Assembly (NCBI GenBank): GCA_958405195.1
Contig: CATYDM010000002.1
Location: 62,001-126,000, forward strand
Direction of reading: 5' to 3'
DNA length: 64,000 nt
From: an uncultured Collinsella sp.
GTDB lineage: Bacteria > Actinomycetota > Coriobacteriia > Coriobacteriales > Coriobacteriaceae
Position numbers and translations under genes: made by a program. The first letter of the stretch is position 1, and the number at the start of each line of letters is the position of its first letter. The notes beneath the pieces are model-generated. The model was given only the letters and a program-made list of their open reading frames with translations, was not told the DNA's origin and did no database searches. This document shows, in pieces, positions 41,433 through 50,067 of this stretch.

Positions 41433-41476
41433 AAATGGCAGGTAATACGAACAAGTGTTCCTATTACCTGCCATTT
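41433..41476 (+). terminator. Terminator-like palindrome after the ALDH gene
   Basis: Perfect 15-bp arms aaatggcaggtaata and tattacctgccattt, with a second small pairing (gaac/gttc) inside. It starts two bases after the stop codon. The GGCAGG core resembles the arms of family A copies 3 and 5 but the GGGACAG centre is missing. Confidence 0.75.
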
Positions 41477-41508
41477 ACGTTAGACTACTGCTATGGGGTA
41501 CGGATGGG

Positions 41509-41533
41509 CCAACTCCCTTTAGAAGGGAATTGG
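41509..41533 (+). promoter_or_regulatory. Hairpin covering the ribosome site of the small peptide gene
   Basis: ccaactccctt (41509-41519) can pair with aagggaattgg (41523-41533) with one mismatch and a 3-base loop. The ribosome site AAGGGA is inside the right arm, one base before the start codon region, so translation would be blocked unless the hairpin opens. Confidence 0.5.
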
Positions 41534-41534
41534 T

Positions 41535-41618
41535 ATGAACGTAAGCGATGTTATTTCGTTACTGGCGTTGTTAATCGCGGCTATCGAACTCGGCCTGTTT
41601 ATCGGCCGAATGAAATAG
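41535..41618 (+). CDS. 27-residue hydrophobic peptide, possible holin-like type I toxin
   Basis: A single predicted membrane helix (ISLLALLIAAIELGLFIG) with a polar start MNVSDV and a basic end RMK. Size and pattern match small holin-like/Fst-type toxins of type I systems. A GAAGGGA ribosome site precedes it and can be masked by a hairpin. It is followed by an inverted repeat gccgccc…aagacggc (41617-41642) and a second hairpin around acccgctgcaacgggt (about 41682-41698), which may be antitoxin-RNA or terminator parts. The toxin call is inference from pattern only. Confidence 0.5.
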   Translation: MNVSDVISLLALLIAAIELGLFIGRMK

Positions 41619-41854
41619 CCGCCCCCGCGTAAGCGAAGACGGCCACTTCTCACGATGAAAACGTGTATCGGAGTTGGCAAGACCCGCTGCAACGGGTGCC
41701 ATCCGTACCCCTATCTTATCTGCAAGCGCTCTGTCTCGCAAGCGTTGCGGCGAGCGATTGAAAGACGCGGGCAGGATGAATTTGTGTCCGCACGAGTTCG
41801 TAGACTTCTCAATAAGGTTAAGCGCCGGTTTATCCGGCCGTTAGAGGAGTTGCC
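41619..41854. other. Intergenic, possibly RNA-coding segment
   Basis: Holds the two hairpins named under the small peptide gene, and a small ccgg-ttta-ccgg hairpin before the HIRAN gene. A frame from 41655 overlaps the HIRAN gene by 100 bases and is not believed. A structured RNA, perhaps an antisense antitoxin, could be encoded here. Confidence 0.4.
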
Positions 41855-42181
41855 ATGTACGAGCCTTCACGTGTGCTTCTGTCGTTTCATGTCGCGGGAT
41901 TTCAGTATGCCGACGGTGCCTTGGTCTTGGGCGATCTTAAAGCGGGCGATAAGCTGACGCTGCGTGCCGAGCGCGATAATCCCCATGATCCCGAGGCGGT
42001 TGCGATCTACTATGGCAACACCAAGCTTGGCTATGTTCCGGGAAACGAGGTCGGCCCGCTATCCTTGATGATGTATTACGGCCATGAGGACGTATTTGAG
42101 GCCCGCGTGCAACAGGTTGCTCCCGAGCGCAGCCCGTGGCATCAGGTGCGTGTTGGACTCTACGTGGTGGATGCTCGCTAA
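41855..42181 (+). CDS. HIRAN-domain protein
   Basis: A 108-residue stand-alone HIRAN domain. The core reads SFHVAGFQYADGALVLGDLKAGDKLTLRAERDNPHDPEAVAIYYG, then KLGYVPGNEVGPL, the typical pattern of HIRAN (HIP116/Rad5 N-terminal) domains, which recognise DNA 3' ends or stalled forks. Free-standing bacterial copies may act in DNA-damage responses. GAGGAG site before the ATG. The next small gene starts 19 bases downstream, probably in the same operon. Confidence 0.85.
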   Translation: MYEPSRVLLSFHVAGFQYADGALVLGDLKAGDKLTLRAERDNPHDPEAVAIYYGNTKLGYVPGNEVGPLSLMMYYGHEDVFEARVQQVAPERSPWHQVRVGLYVVDAR

Positions 42182-42199
42182 TCGGTAAGGGAGACTGCC

Positions 42200-42379
42200 A
42201 TGTTTGATGACGACGACCAGTTCGATCTGACAGACGATCCGTTTGAGTGGGATATGCTACTCGATGACGATGAGTTGGAGCGGAATCGTAAGAAGCGGCA
42301 GGATAAGAATGCCCAGGGTGACGCTTCGAAAAAGCAAGACAAGCGCCGCCGCGGACTGTTCGGCGGGTTCTTTGGATAA
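42200..42379 (+). CDS. Small charged protein of unknown function
   Basis: 59 residues. A very acidic first half (MFDDDDQFDLTDDPFEWD) is followed by a basic, Lys/Arg-rich second half ending GLFGGFFG. No hydrophobic helix. AAGGGAG precedes the ATG. It lies between the HIRAN gene and a phosphoesterase gene on the same strand. No known family recognised. Confidence 0.6.
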   Translation: MFDDDDQFDLTDDPFEWDMLLDDDELERNRKKRQDKNAQGDASKKQDKRRRGLFGGFFG

Positions 42380-42445
42380 CCGCCGCATCGCTGCGTCTGT
42401 ATACTTAGCACGAGTTGAACACGTTGCGAAATGAGGACAGAGACG

Positions 42446-42991
42446 ATGATGTGGTTTACCGCCGACCTGCACCTGGGCGATACGAATATCTTGCACGACA
42501 TGGACCGGCCGTTTGGCTCGGTCGATGAGATGAACCGCAAGGTCATCGATGCCATCAATGAGTGCGTGGCTGCGGATGACCGTCTCTACATCCTGGGTGA
42601 CTTTACCTATCGTTTGCCCCTGGCAGAGGCGGTGTGCCTGCGCGAGCGTATCGAATGCAAGAATGTGACGCTCATCCGTGGTAACCATGACGGCGACTGG
42701 GAAGACCCCGATGTACCGCAGATTTGGGATGACGTACGCGATTACCTGGAGATTGCCCCCGGCTATGCCAAGGGACATCGCCTGGTTATGAGTCACTACC
42801 CTATGCTCAGCTGGAATGGCAAGGCGCGTGGTGCCATCATGCTGCACGGGCATATCCACAGCAGGGGAGACCGCACCAACGCGCGCAACCGCGATCGCGA
42901 GCGCCCTATCTTTCGCTACGATGTCGGCCTCGACGCCAACGACTACAAGCCCGTAAGCCGAGACCAAATCCTCGGCTTCTTTGGACTGTAA
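42446..42991 (+). CDS. Calcineurin-like metallophosphoesterase
   Basis: 181 residues. Metal-site motifs FTADLHLGD (D-x-H), LGDFTYRL (GD), RGNHDGDWED (GNHD), HYPM and GHIHSRGDR (GHxH) are complete. Family members hydrolyse phosphodiesters, cyclic nucleotides or nucleoside phosphates; this YfcE-like short form has unknown substrate. Start at 42446 (second of nearby ATGs) has GAGGACAG 6 bases upstream; the 42431 ATG overlaps that site. Followed by a family A repeat and a strong terminator. Confidence 0.88.
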   Translation: MMWFTADLHLGDTNILHDMDRPFGSVDEMNRKVIDAINECVAADDRLYILGDFTYRLPLAEAVCLRERIECKNVTLIRGNHDGDWEDPDVPQIWDDVRDYLEIAPGYAKGHRLVMSHYPMLSWNGKARGAIMLHGHIHSRGDRTNARNRDRERPIFRYDVGLDANDYKPVSRDQILGFFGL

Positions 42992-43009
42992 TTCTTGAAC
43001 CACTGCACA

Positions 43010-43046
43010 AACCGCGACAAAGGGGACAGGCACCTTTGTCGCGGTT
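43010..43046. repeat. Family A palindromic element, copy 4
   Basis: Perfect 14-bp arms aaccgcgacaaagg and cctttgtcgcggtt around ggacaggca. Same centre as the other copies but different outer arms (CCGCG in place of TGTGAC or CTGCC), still self-complementary. It lies 18 bases after the phosphoesterase stop. Confidence 0.88.
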
Positions 43047-43048
43047 CT

Positions 43049-43083
43049 GGCGCCGTTGCCATTATGGCAGCGGCGCCTTTTTT
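43049..43083 (+). terminator. Rho-independent terminator of the phosphoesterase gene
   Basis: Perfect stem ggcgccgttgcc / ggcagcggcgcc, 5-base loop, then six T. It immediately follows family A copy 4, so the repeat lies inside the transcript's 3' end. Confidence 0.92.
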
Positions 43084-43141
43084 GTCCGTGCGACGCGGTA
43101 GAGTGTAGGCGGTCGAAATTTGCGTCCATCGAGGAGCTGCT

Positions 43142-44899
43142 ATGAACGAGATTAAGTGCCCGCATTGCGGCGAAGTATTTAAGGTCGATGCGTCCGGCTA
43201 TGCGGACATCGTCAAGCAAGTGCGCGATGCCGAGTTCTCGCGCGACCTGGATGAGCGTGTGAAGGCTGTCCAGCGCGAGGGCGAGCAGGCGCTGGAGCTT
43301 GAACGCTCGCGTTCGACGGCCGCCTTGCAAAAGGCAGAGTCTCAGCGCAACGCTCAGCTTGTCGAGCAGAAGAACACTGCGGATCAGAAACTGGCGCAAG
43401 AGGTTGCCAAGCGCGATGCTGAGCTTGCCGAGCTGCGCGCTAAGCTCGAGGGCGCTGCCGCAGAGCGCGAGAGTGCAAGCCAGCGCGCGGCGGTAGAGGC
43501 GCGAGCCAATGCTCAAAAGGAAAATGCCGAACTCCAGCGTGAGATTGATAGCCTGCGTGCGCAGCTTGGGCGCAAAGATGACGAAGCAAAGCTTGCCGAG
43601 TCGGCGGCGCGCAACGCTGCTCAAAACGATTTAGCTGCACGTGATGCTCAGATTGCCGAGCTGCAGGCCAGGCTTGCCGCGGCGGACAAGGCCCAGGAGA
43701 TGGCGCTTGCCGCTGCCGCGGCAGAGTCGCAGCGCGAGCTCGATGCTGCTCGCGGTGAAGCTGAGCGCGCGCTTGCTGACTACCGCGCGACGGTACAGGA
43801 GAAGTTTTCCGCCGCAAAGGCACAATCTGAGCAAGAGGCCGAGGGTCTGCGTGCCCAGTTGCGCGAGCAGGAACTGATGGCAAAAATGAACCTGTCGGAG
43901 GCGGTCGCCGCGGCGGAGCGAGAGCGCGATGAGGCACGTGCCAAGCTGACGAGCGAGCTGGCGGTGCGCGATTCTCGCGAGGAACAGGCCAAGGCGGCAC
44001 ACGAGCTCGAGCTTGCACAGGCCAAGCGCGCGAGTGATGACCTGATTCGCTACAAGGATGAAGAGATTGAGCGCCTTAAGGACATGAAGGTGCGCCTGTC
44101 CACCAAGATGGTGGGCGAGTCGCTCGAGCAGCACTGCGAGACCGAGTTTAACCGCCTACGCATGACGGCGTTTCCCAACGCGTACTTCGAGAAAGACAAC
44201 GATGCGTCCGAGGGTACCAAGGGCGACTTTATCTTCCGCGAGTGCGATGCGAGCGGCAACGAGGTCATTTCGATTATGTTCGAGATGAAAAACGAGAACG
44301 ACGAGACCGCGACCAAGCACAAAAACGAGGACTTCTTTAAGAAGCTCGATCACGATCGTCGCCAGAAAGGCTGTGAGTACGCGGTGCTCTGCACGCTACT
44401 CGAGCCTGAGAGCGAGCTCTATAACGCGGGAATCGTGGACGTGAGCTATCGCTACGAGAAGATGTACGTGATTCGCCCACAGTTCTTTATTCCCATGATC
44501 ACGCTTCTTCGCAACGCCGCCATGGTTTCGCTGCGCTATAAGCAGGAGCTGGCGGAGTACAAACAGCAGAATATCGACGTCACGAACTTCGAAGCCAAGA
44601 TGGAAAAGTTCAAGAACGACTTCGGCCGCAACTACGAGATCGCGAGCCGCAAGTTCCAAACGGCAATCGATGAGATCGACAAGACGATTAGCCATCTGCA
44701 GAAAACCAAAGAGGCGTTGCTGTCCTCCGAGAACAATCTGCGCCTTGCCAACAAGAAGGCCGACGATCTTACCATTCGCAAGCTCACATGGGGCAACAAG
44801 ACCATGAAGGCCGCCTTTGACGAGGCACGCGGGGCTGCGCCAGAGACAAACGATGAGCCAGCCGAGGCGGATTCGTATGAGGTCGAGGATGCCGAGTGA
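43142..44899 (+). CDS. DUF2130 protein: coiled coil plus restriction-nuclease-like domain
   Basis: 585 residues. An N-terminal zinc-ribbon-like start (IKCPHCGEVFKVDASGYADIVKQVRDAEF) leads into a very long Ala/Glu-rich coiled coil (about 30-315). The C-terminal DUF2130 domain (about 320-540) contains GDFIFRECDASGNEVISIMFEMKNEN, a D…ExK pattern of PD-(D/E)XK nucleases, then KKLDHDRRQKGCEYAVLCTLLE and RPQFFIPMITLLRN. Function is not established; membership suggests a DNA-interacting protein. It is widespread and usually chromosomal. An acidic tail ends the chain. Confidence 0.88.
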   Translation: MNEIKCPHCGEVFKVDASGYADIVKQVRDAEFSRDLDERVKAVQREGEQALELERSRSTAALQKAESQRNAQLVEQKNTADQKLAQEVAKRDAELAELRAKLEGAAAERESASQRAAVEARANAQKENAELQREIDSLRAQLGRKDDEAKLAESAARNAAQNDLAARDAQIAELQARLAAADKAQEMALAAAAAESQRELDAARGEAERALADYRATVQEKFSAAKAQSEQEAEGLRAQLREQELMAKMNLSEAVAAAERERDEARAKLTSELAVRDSREEQAKAAHELELAQAKRASDDLIRYKDEEIERLKDMKVRLSTKMVGESLEQHCETEFNRLRMTAFPNAYFEKDNDASEGTKGDFIFRECDASGNEVISIMFEMKNENDETATKHKNEDFFKKLDHDRRQKGCEYAVLCTLLEPESELYNAGIVDVSYRYEKMYVIRPQFFIPMITLLRNAAMVSLRYKQELAEYKQQNIDVTNFEAKMEKFKNDFGRNYEIASRKFQTAIDEIDKTISHLQKTKEALLSSENNLRLANKKADDLTIRKLTWGNKTMKAAFDEARGAAPETNDEPAEADSYEVEDAE

Positions 44900-44918
44900 G
44901 GCATAGCGTATAGTGCAA

Positions 44919-44956
44919 AAGCGGGGCCGCTGGCGATATTGCCAACGGCCCCGCTT
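44919..44956. terminator. Bidirectional terminator (DUF2130/helicase)
   Basis: Stem aagcggggccg (44919-44929) with cggccccgctt (44946-44956), extended by tggc/gcca, between convergent genes; A and T runs on the proper sides. Confidence 0.9.
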
Positions 44957-44977
44957 GTTTCGTTCCAGTATGTTCGG

Positions 44978-47659
44978 CTAGTCCTCGAGCAGGTCCTCGA
45001 TAAAGCCGACGCGGTAGTTTTTGAAGATGACCTCGCCACCGTCTTGCGTGGCGTCCAGATCGACATCGCCCATGATGCCAAAGTCGTGGTCGCCATCCTC
45101 GTCGGCAAAGATCTGGTGCACGTGCCACACGTGTGCGGTCTTCTCATCGGACTCGTCGATGGAAAACATCGCGGCGCTGCGGGCATCTCCGTCGGTGAGG
45201 ATCTCCTCGTGCTGCTCGTGGTAGGCATCGAGCGCCTTTTGCCAGCGGATCTCGCTCATGCCCCAGTCGTCGTCGAGCTCGCCCAGGTCGCGAACGTGCT
45301 CGCGGGCGGCAAGGGTCACGCGGCGGAAGAGCGCATTGCGCACCAACAGCGTGCAGCCGCGGCGGTCCGCCACGACCTCGTCGATGCCCTGCGGCGGCGC
45401 GGCGTCGAGGGCTGCCGGGTTGCCGGCGTTTTCCCACTCGTCCACCAGGCTTGAGTCCACCGAGCGCACCACAAAGCCCAGCCACGAGATAATGTCGCGC
45501 AGGCGTTCGTCGCGCTTCTCGATGGGCACGGTACGGTCGAGTGAACGGTAGGCCTCTGCCAGGTAGCGCAGTAAAATGCCCTCGGAGCGGGCGATGCCGA
45601 GCTTTTGAATGTAACCCTTAAAATCGCTCGCGCTTTCCAGCATATCGCGCAGGACACTCTTGGGAGAGAGCTGGTAGTCGTTTGCCCAAGGCACTTCCTG
45701 GCAGTACTTGTCAAAGGCGGCATCGAGCAAATCCTCGAGCGGCTTTTCGTAGGTGACGTCCTGAATGCGCTCCAGACGCTCCTCATAGTCGACGCCGTCG
45801 GCCTTCATCTCGGCCATAGCACGATCACGTGCTGCGCGCTCCTGTGCGCGCAGCACGTGCTTGGGATCCTCGAGCGTAGCCTCGACCATCGAGATCAGAT
45901 CCATGGTATAGGTCTCGCTCTCGGGGTCGAGCAGCTCCAACGCGGCAAGCAAGAACGGTGAGAGCGGCTGATCGAGGGCAAAGTCCTCGGGCAGGTCGAC
46001 CGTCAGCGCGTAGTCGATGTCCGGCGCGGCGTCAGCCGGAGCGTCGGGTGCGGGCGGCACCTCGGTGCGCACGACGACGCCGGAGTCGATGAGCGTTGCG
46101 AAGATCTCGTCGGCGCGAACCTCGAGCTTGGCCTTTTCCTCGGGGGCCTGCAAGCTCGTCTCGATGAGGTCGTGCACGCGGGCACGGGCGTCGCCGCCCT
46201 GCTCGACCACGCTAATCACCATGGAGTGTGTGATGCGAAGGCGTGGCTTGAGCGTTTCGGGCTGCGTCTCGATCAGGCGCTCAAAGGTCTGCTTGTTCCA
46301 GGTGACAAAGCCCTCGGGGGCCTTCTTCTTTTTGATCTTGCGGAGCTTCTTGGGGTCATCGCCCGCCTTGGCCATAAGTTTGGCATTCTCGATTTCATGC
46401 TCCGGCGCCTCGGCAATGACCATGCCCTCGGTGTCGAAGCCCGAGCGGCCGGCGCGACCGGCAATCTGGTGGAACTCGCGGGCGCGCAGACGACGCATCT
46501 TGTAGCCATCGAACTTGGTGAGCGCGGTGAGCACCACGGTGTGGATGGGTACGTTGATGCCGACGCCGAGCGTATCGGTGCCGCAGATGACGGGCAGCAG
46601 GCCCTGCTGCGCCAGGCGCTCAACCAGTAGGCGATAGCGCGGCAGCATACCGGCGTGGTGCACGCCGACGCCGCAGCCGAGCAGGCGCTTGAGAATCTTG
46701 CCGAAGGCGGTGGAGAAACTCGTGCCTTTGGCAGCTTCCTTAATGGCCTCGCGCTGCTCCTTGCTAGCGATGCCAAAGTTGGCAAGCGACTGTGCCGTGG
46801 CAAGCGCGGCGTCCTGACTAAAGTGCACGATGTAGAGTGGGGCCTCTCCGCGGCGCATGGCGAGCTCGACGGTGCCCTCGAGCGAGGTCGTCACGTAGTC
46901 GTAGCTCAGCGGCACGGGGCGCGGGGCATCGACGACCAAGTCGCAGACAGCGCCGGTGTGTTCCTCGAGCGAGGCGGCGATCGCGGTGACATCGCCGAGC
47001 GTGGCGCTCATGAGCATGAATTGCGTGTGAGGCAGGGTGAGCAACGGCACCTGCCAGGCCCAACCGCGGTCGGGGTCGGCAAAGTAGTGGAACTCGTCCA
47101 TGGCGACGCAGCCAACATCGGCATCTTCGCCCTCGCGCAGTGCATCGTTGGCAAGGATTTCTGCCGTACAGCAGATGACGGGCGCCTTGGTGTTGATATG
47201 CGTATCGCCGGTGATCATGCCGACGTTATCGCGGCCGAGCACCTGCACAAGGTCGAAAAACTTCTCGCTGACCAGAGCCTTGATGGGGGCCGTGTAATAA
47301 CAGCGCTTACCCTGCGTCATACCCATAAAGAGCATGCCCAGCGCGACGAGCGATTTACCCGATCCGGTCGGTGTGCCTAAAATGACGTGATCGCCGGCTG
47401 CCAGGTCCATGAGGGCCTCTTCTTGGTGATCCCACAGTTCAATGCCGCGGTCGCTTGTCCATTCAAAGAAGCGTTCGAAGGCCTGATCAGGCGTGAGCCA
47501 TGGTTCGGGCTCACTGCCATCCTCGGGCTCCCACCAGGTGGGGGAGAGCGCACCGAGCGAGCCAAACTCGGCTTCGGTTCCCGTGCCGCCCGAGAATGAG
47601 CTGGCAGCCCCGGCGCCGGAGACGGTGCTGGCGGTGGTATCTGTCGTGGTCTGTGCCAT
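44978..47659 (-). CDS. Ski2-like DEAD/DEAH-box helicase (HelY type)
   Basis: An 893-residue superfamily 2 RNA/DNA helicase. Motif I GTPTGSGKSLVALG, motif II DEFH (VGCVAMDEFHYF), motif III SATLGD, and motif VI QIAGRAGRSGFD are intact; KKKAPEGFVTWNKQTFERL follows, and a long C-terminal region is characteristic of actinobacterial HelY/Ski2-like proteins thought to act in RNA turnover or rRNA maturation. The start at 47659 (MAQTTTD) is preferred; an open frame to 47830 would include 57 residues that run through a family C repeat and have no ribosome site advantage. Confidence 0.9.
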   Translation of the reverse strand: MAQTTTDTTASTVSGAGAASSFSGGTGTEAEFGSLGALSPTWWEPEDGSEPEPWLTPDQAFERFFEWTSDRGIELWDHQEEALMDLAAGDHVILGTPTGSGKSLVALGMLFMGMTQGKRCYYTAPIKALVSEKFFDLVQVLGRDNVGMITGDTHINTKAPVICCTAEILANDALREGEDADVGCVAMDEFHYFADPDRGWAWQVPLLTLPHTQFMLMSATLGDVTAIAASLEEHTGAVCDLVVDAPRPVPLSYDYVTTSLEGTVELAMRRGEAPLYIVHFSQDAALATAQSLANFGIASKEQREAIKEAAKGTSFSTAFGKILKRLLGCGVGVHHAGMLPRYRLLVERLAQQGLLPVICGTDTLGVGINVPIHTVVLTALTKFDGYKMRRLRAREFHQIAGRAGRSGFDTEGMVIAEAPEHEIENAKLMAKAGDDPKKLRKIKKKKAPEGFVTWNKQTFERLIETQPETLKPRLRITHSMVISVVEQGGDARARVHDLIETSLQAPEEKAKLEVRADEIFATLIDSGVVVRTEVPPAPDAPADAAPDIDYALTVDLPEDFALDQPLSPFLLAALELLDPESETYTMDLISMVEATLEDPKHVLRAQERAARDRAMAEMKADGVDYEERLERIQDVTYEKPLEDLLDAAFDKYCQEVPWANDYQLSPKSVLRDMLESASDFKGYIQKLGIARSEGILLRYLAEAYRSLDRTVPIEKRDERLRDIISWLGFVVRSVDSSLVDEWENAGNPAALDAAPPQGIDEVVADRRGCTLLVRNALFRRVTLAAREHVRDLGELDDDWGMSEIRWQKALDAYHEQHEEILTDGDARSAAMFSIDESDEKTAHVWHVHQIFADEDGDHDFGIMGDVDLDATQDGGEVIFKNYRVGFIEDLLED

Positions 47660-47782
47660 GTGTTTGCTTTCTCTCGCGTTTGTCCGCCAACTATTATGGC
47701 GTAGCGGCGGCGCGGGGTGCCAGCGCGCGAGAAAATGCAGGAAATGGGCGTTCTGCCCAGCCGTTTGGTGCAGTTGCCAGCT

Positions 47783-47901
47783 AAGTGAGTAGACTTTTTG
47801 CAATATCGCGAGCACATGGCTTTTGCGCAAGGGCTTTACCTGCGGTTTTATGTTTCGCTATGTGGGCTGCGCTTGGCTATTGCAAAAAAGTCTACTCACT
47901 T
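47783..47901. repeat. Family C 119-bp inverted-repeat element, copy 3
   Basis: Begins aagtgagtagactttttgc and ends gcaaaaaagtctactcactt, same length as copies 1 and 2, same tacctgcggtttt centre. Here the pairing continues as gcaata/tattgc, where copy 1 has gaac/gttc. It lies 68 bases past the trmB stop codon and 124 bases before the helicase start. Confidence 0.92.
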
Positions 47902-47968
47902 AGGTTTGAGGGTCGTTTGCTGGCGCCTATTTGCGCTTGTTTGCCGACGCCGCGACCATAAGAAGCCC

Positions 47969-48808
47969 CTAGGACTCCTGCGGTAAGCGCTTCTTGCCCT
48001 TGCGGGCGCGGTTTCTAAAGTTCTCGACTGCCTCTTCCATGCCAAGAGGTACATAGGTGAGTTCATCGAGGTTTTCGGGCAGGTAGCAGGCAAGGCTTTG
48101 CTCCTGCGCGCGGCCTACTGTGAGCTGTTCGTCGGTTGGCTGCGCTCCGGGCGTGGCGCAAATGCCATAGACGGCGGCACCCATCTCGCGCGTGCGGCGC
48201 TCGTATTCGGTCTCGGGATGCTCGGGATGGTCGCGGCGAACGTCGTCACTTACCCAAAGTGTGTCGTAGCCGGCCGCGGCAAACTGCCCCAGGGCGTAGT
48301 CGCGCAATGGCTTGCTGTCGGTTCGCAGCGTGACGGTGGCGCCGGCTGCAAGGAGCGGGCGGTAGAGCATCAGATGGTCGACATGGACGAGTCGTTTTTT
48401 GGCGTACTTGGCCTTGGGCTGCGGCGTGGGAAAGTTGATAGTGATGGCATCGAGCTCGCCTGCGGCAAACAGCTTTGGCAGCGATGCGGCGCCTCGGGGC
48501 AGGACGAGCGCGTTGGATAGCTCCTGCTCGCAGATTTTCTGTGCGGCATAGGCGATGCAGATGGGCTCCTGGTCCATACCGATAAAGAGGGTGTTTGGCT
48601 CGTGGGCCGCGCGCTCTACAAGGTACGTTCCCTTGCCGCAGCCAAGATCCAGGTGAAGGTGTTCGAATGGCTTGCTGCCTGTGGGCGCACAGGCCTTGCG
48701 CCAATCTCCGGCATAGGCCTCGGGGTTCGTCTCAATCGCATCGGCGTAGCGCTCCAGGCGCTCTTCGAGCACAAAGTTCTTAGGCGTGCGAACGTGGACG
48801 GCTCCCAT
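47969..48808 (-). CDS. trmB: tRNA (guanine46-N7)-methyltransferase
   Basis: A 279-residue SAM-dependent enzyme. SAM-site motifs LDLGCGKGTYLVERA and NTLFIGMDQEP are typical. The family signature usually FPDPWPK reads NFPTPQPKAKYAKKR here, so the conserved Asp and Trp are replaced, while the following K/H-rich and R region remains. The C-terminal TEYERRTREMG is also a family mark. The chain is longer than E. coli TrmB (239) with a basic tail (RNRARKGKKRL). Variant catalytic loop is the odd point; identity by fold is solid. Confidence 0.85.
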   Translation of the reverse strand: MGAVHVRTPKNFVLEERLERYADAIETNPEAYAGDWRKACAPTGSKPFEHLHLDLGCGKGTYLVERAAHEPNTLFIGMDQEPICIAYAAQKICEQELSNALVLPRGAASLPKLFAAGELDAITINFPTPQPKAKYAKKRLVHVDHLMLYRPLLAAGATVTLRTDSKPLRDYALGQFAAAGYDTLWVSDDVRRDHPEHPETEYERRTREMGAAVYGICATPGAQPTDEQLTVGRAQEQSLACYLPENLDELTYVPLGMEEAVENFRNRARKGKKRLPQES

Positions 48809-48927
48809 GAGGCTCCTTGGTCATAAGTATGGAACGCTTAGCTGCGCGTTCCGTCAATGGGTTGAAAAAAGGGTAGGCATAGTTTGCCCGAAAGACGCTG
48901 TGCGGCACGACGGCGAGTCGTCGGTGC

Positions 48928-49935
48928 CTACAGGCGCTTGAGAATCACATAGCGGTTGAGTTCGCCGCTACGACCGTCGGCATGGAAGCGCTCAAGCTCG
49001 CGCACGGGGACCTCGCCGCTCTTGTAGAACGTACGGACGCCGCGCACCAGGTCGGTGATCTGCTGATCGTCAAAGTGATGGCAATAGCGGTAGGCGTGGC
49101 GGTCGTTTTGCCAGCCGATGAGGTGGTCGCCGGCTTCAAACTGTGCGGAATCGTAACCCTCAAACGGCGGGGTGAGCTCGGCGCGGGCTTCGGCTCGAAC
49201 GGCCTTGCGCGCCATGCGCTCGTCGTTCATAAACTCCCAAAAGCTGATGGCGATGATGCCGCCCGGGCGCGTCTGCCGCACCAGGGCGTCGAGTACGCGT
49301 ACGCGGTACTCGCACGACGGCACGTGGTGCATAAAGCCAAAGCAGACCGAGATGTCGGCGAGCGGGGCGTCGAAAAGCACGTCGGGCGTCTCGGCGGGGT
49401 TGAGCTTCATGAGGGCGTCGAGCACGTCGAGCTCCTGGAAGTGCAGGTTGGGAATGCGCAGGGCGTGGCCATGTGCATCGATAGCCAAATCTTGACACGA
49501 GTCGACACCATAGAACTCAAACGGGCGGCTGGCATCTGCCGAGGGGTTTGCGCCGTCGACGCCCTTGGCGGCAAGTGCGCCGCCGGCGGCAAAGTTCTCG
49601 AATCGCATATTGCCGCAGGCAAGATCGAAGACGCGGACGGGATGCTCGATCGTGGCGACGTCGAGCTGCCCGAGCGCGATGTCCATGGTGCGCACCCAGC
49701 CGGGCCACGGGGCCTGCCGCGTATCGGAGAAGGAGGCGGAGTGTTCGCGATAGAACGTGTTGTTGAGCTGGATGAGCGATGACGCGAAATCGCGGTTCAC
49801 GGCGCGGAACTCCCTCCGTTGGCGGCGAGGAATATACAGTACGACCATACTACCGTTAACGCCGCAACGGGGACAACCGAGCTGCGGGTCATTGCTTTGT
49901 TTGGACACATTTCCGCAGCTCATATGCACCCGCAA
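48928..49935 (-). CDS. Class I SAM-dependent methyltransferase
   Basis: Up to 335 residues; substrate unknown. Motif I VRVFDLACGNMRFENFA is the SAM-binding strand-loop, followed by FEFYGVDSCQDLA and ISVCFGFMHHVPSCEYRVRVLDALV (post-motif region of small-molecule methylases), and PGGIIAISFWEFMND. The start is uncertain: the ATG at 49935 gives a Cys-bearing leader (CGNVS…CPRCG) that might be a zinc knuckle, the ATG at 49848 drops it. Neither has a strong ribosome site. Divergent from the HTH/DUF4097 pair. Confidence 0.8.
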   Translation of the reverse strand: MRVHMSCGNVSKQSNDPQLGCPRCGVNGSMVVLYIPRRQRREFRAVNRDFASSLIQLNNTFYREHSASFSDTRQAPWPGWVRTMDIALGQLDVATIEHPVRVFDLACGNMRFENFAAGGALAAKGVDGANPSADASRPFEFYGVDSCQDLAIDAHGHALRIPNLHFQELDVLDALMKLNPAETPDVLFDAPLADISVCFGFMHHVPSCEYRVRVLDALVRQTRPGGIIAISFWEFMNDERMARKAVRAEARAELTPPFEGYDSAQFEAGDHLIGWQNDRHAYRYCHHFDDQQITDLVRGVRTFYKSGEVPVRELERFHADGRSGELNRYVILKRL

Positions 49936-50067
49936 CCGCCGGTTGTCAAAAATCTCACTAGAATAGGTGGCATGCTTTTGGCGGTGGCGGATAGATTTTT
50001 AACTGTGCAAGGCGCCTTAAGAACAAAAACGGTCCGGCGGCACGGCTGGCATCACATAGGAGGAACC

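Noticed and set aside
41655..41957. 100-residue frame between the small peptide and HIRAN genes
   Set aside because: It overlaps the HIRAN coding region by 100 bases in another frame, and only its first part (Cys/Arg-rich) lies outside; no ribosome site of note.
47660..47830. 57-residue N-terminal extension of the Ski2-like helicase
   Set aside because: It runs through a family C repeat and lacks helicase-like sequence; the ATG at 47659 is better.
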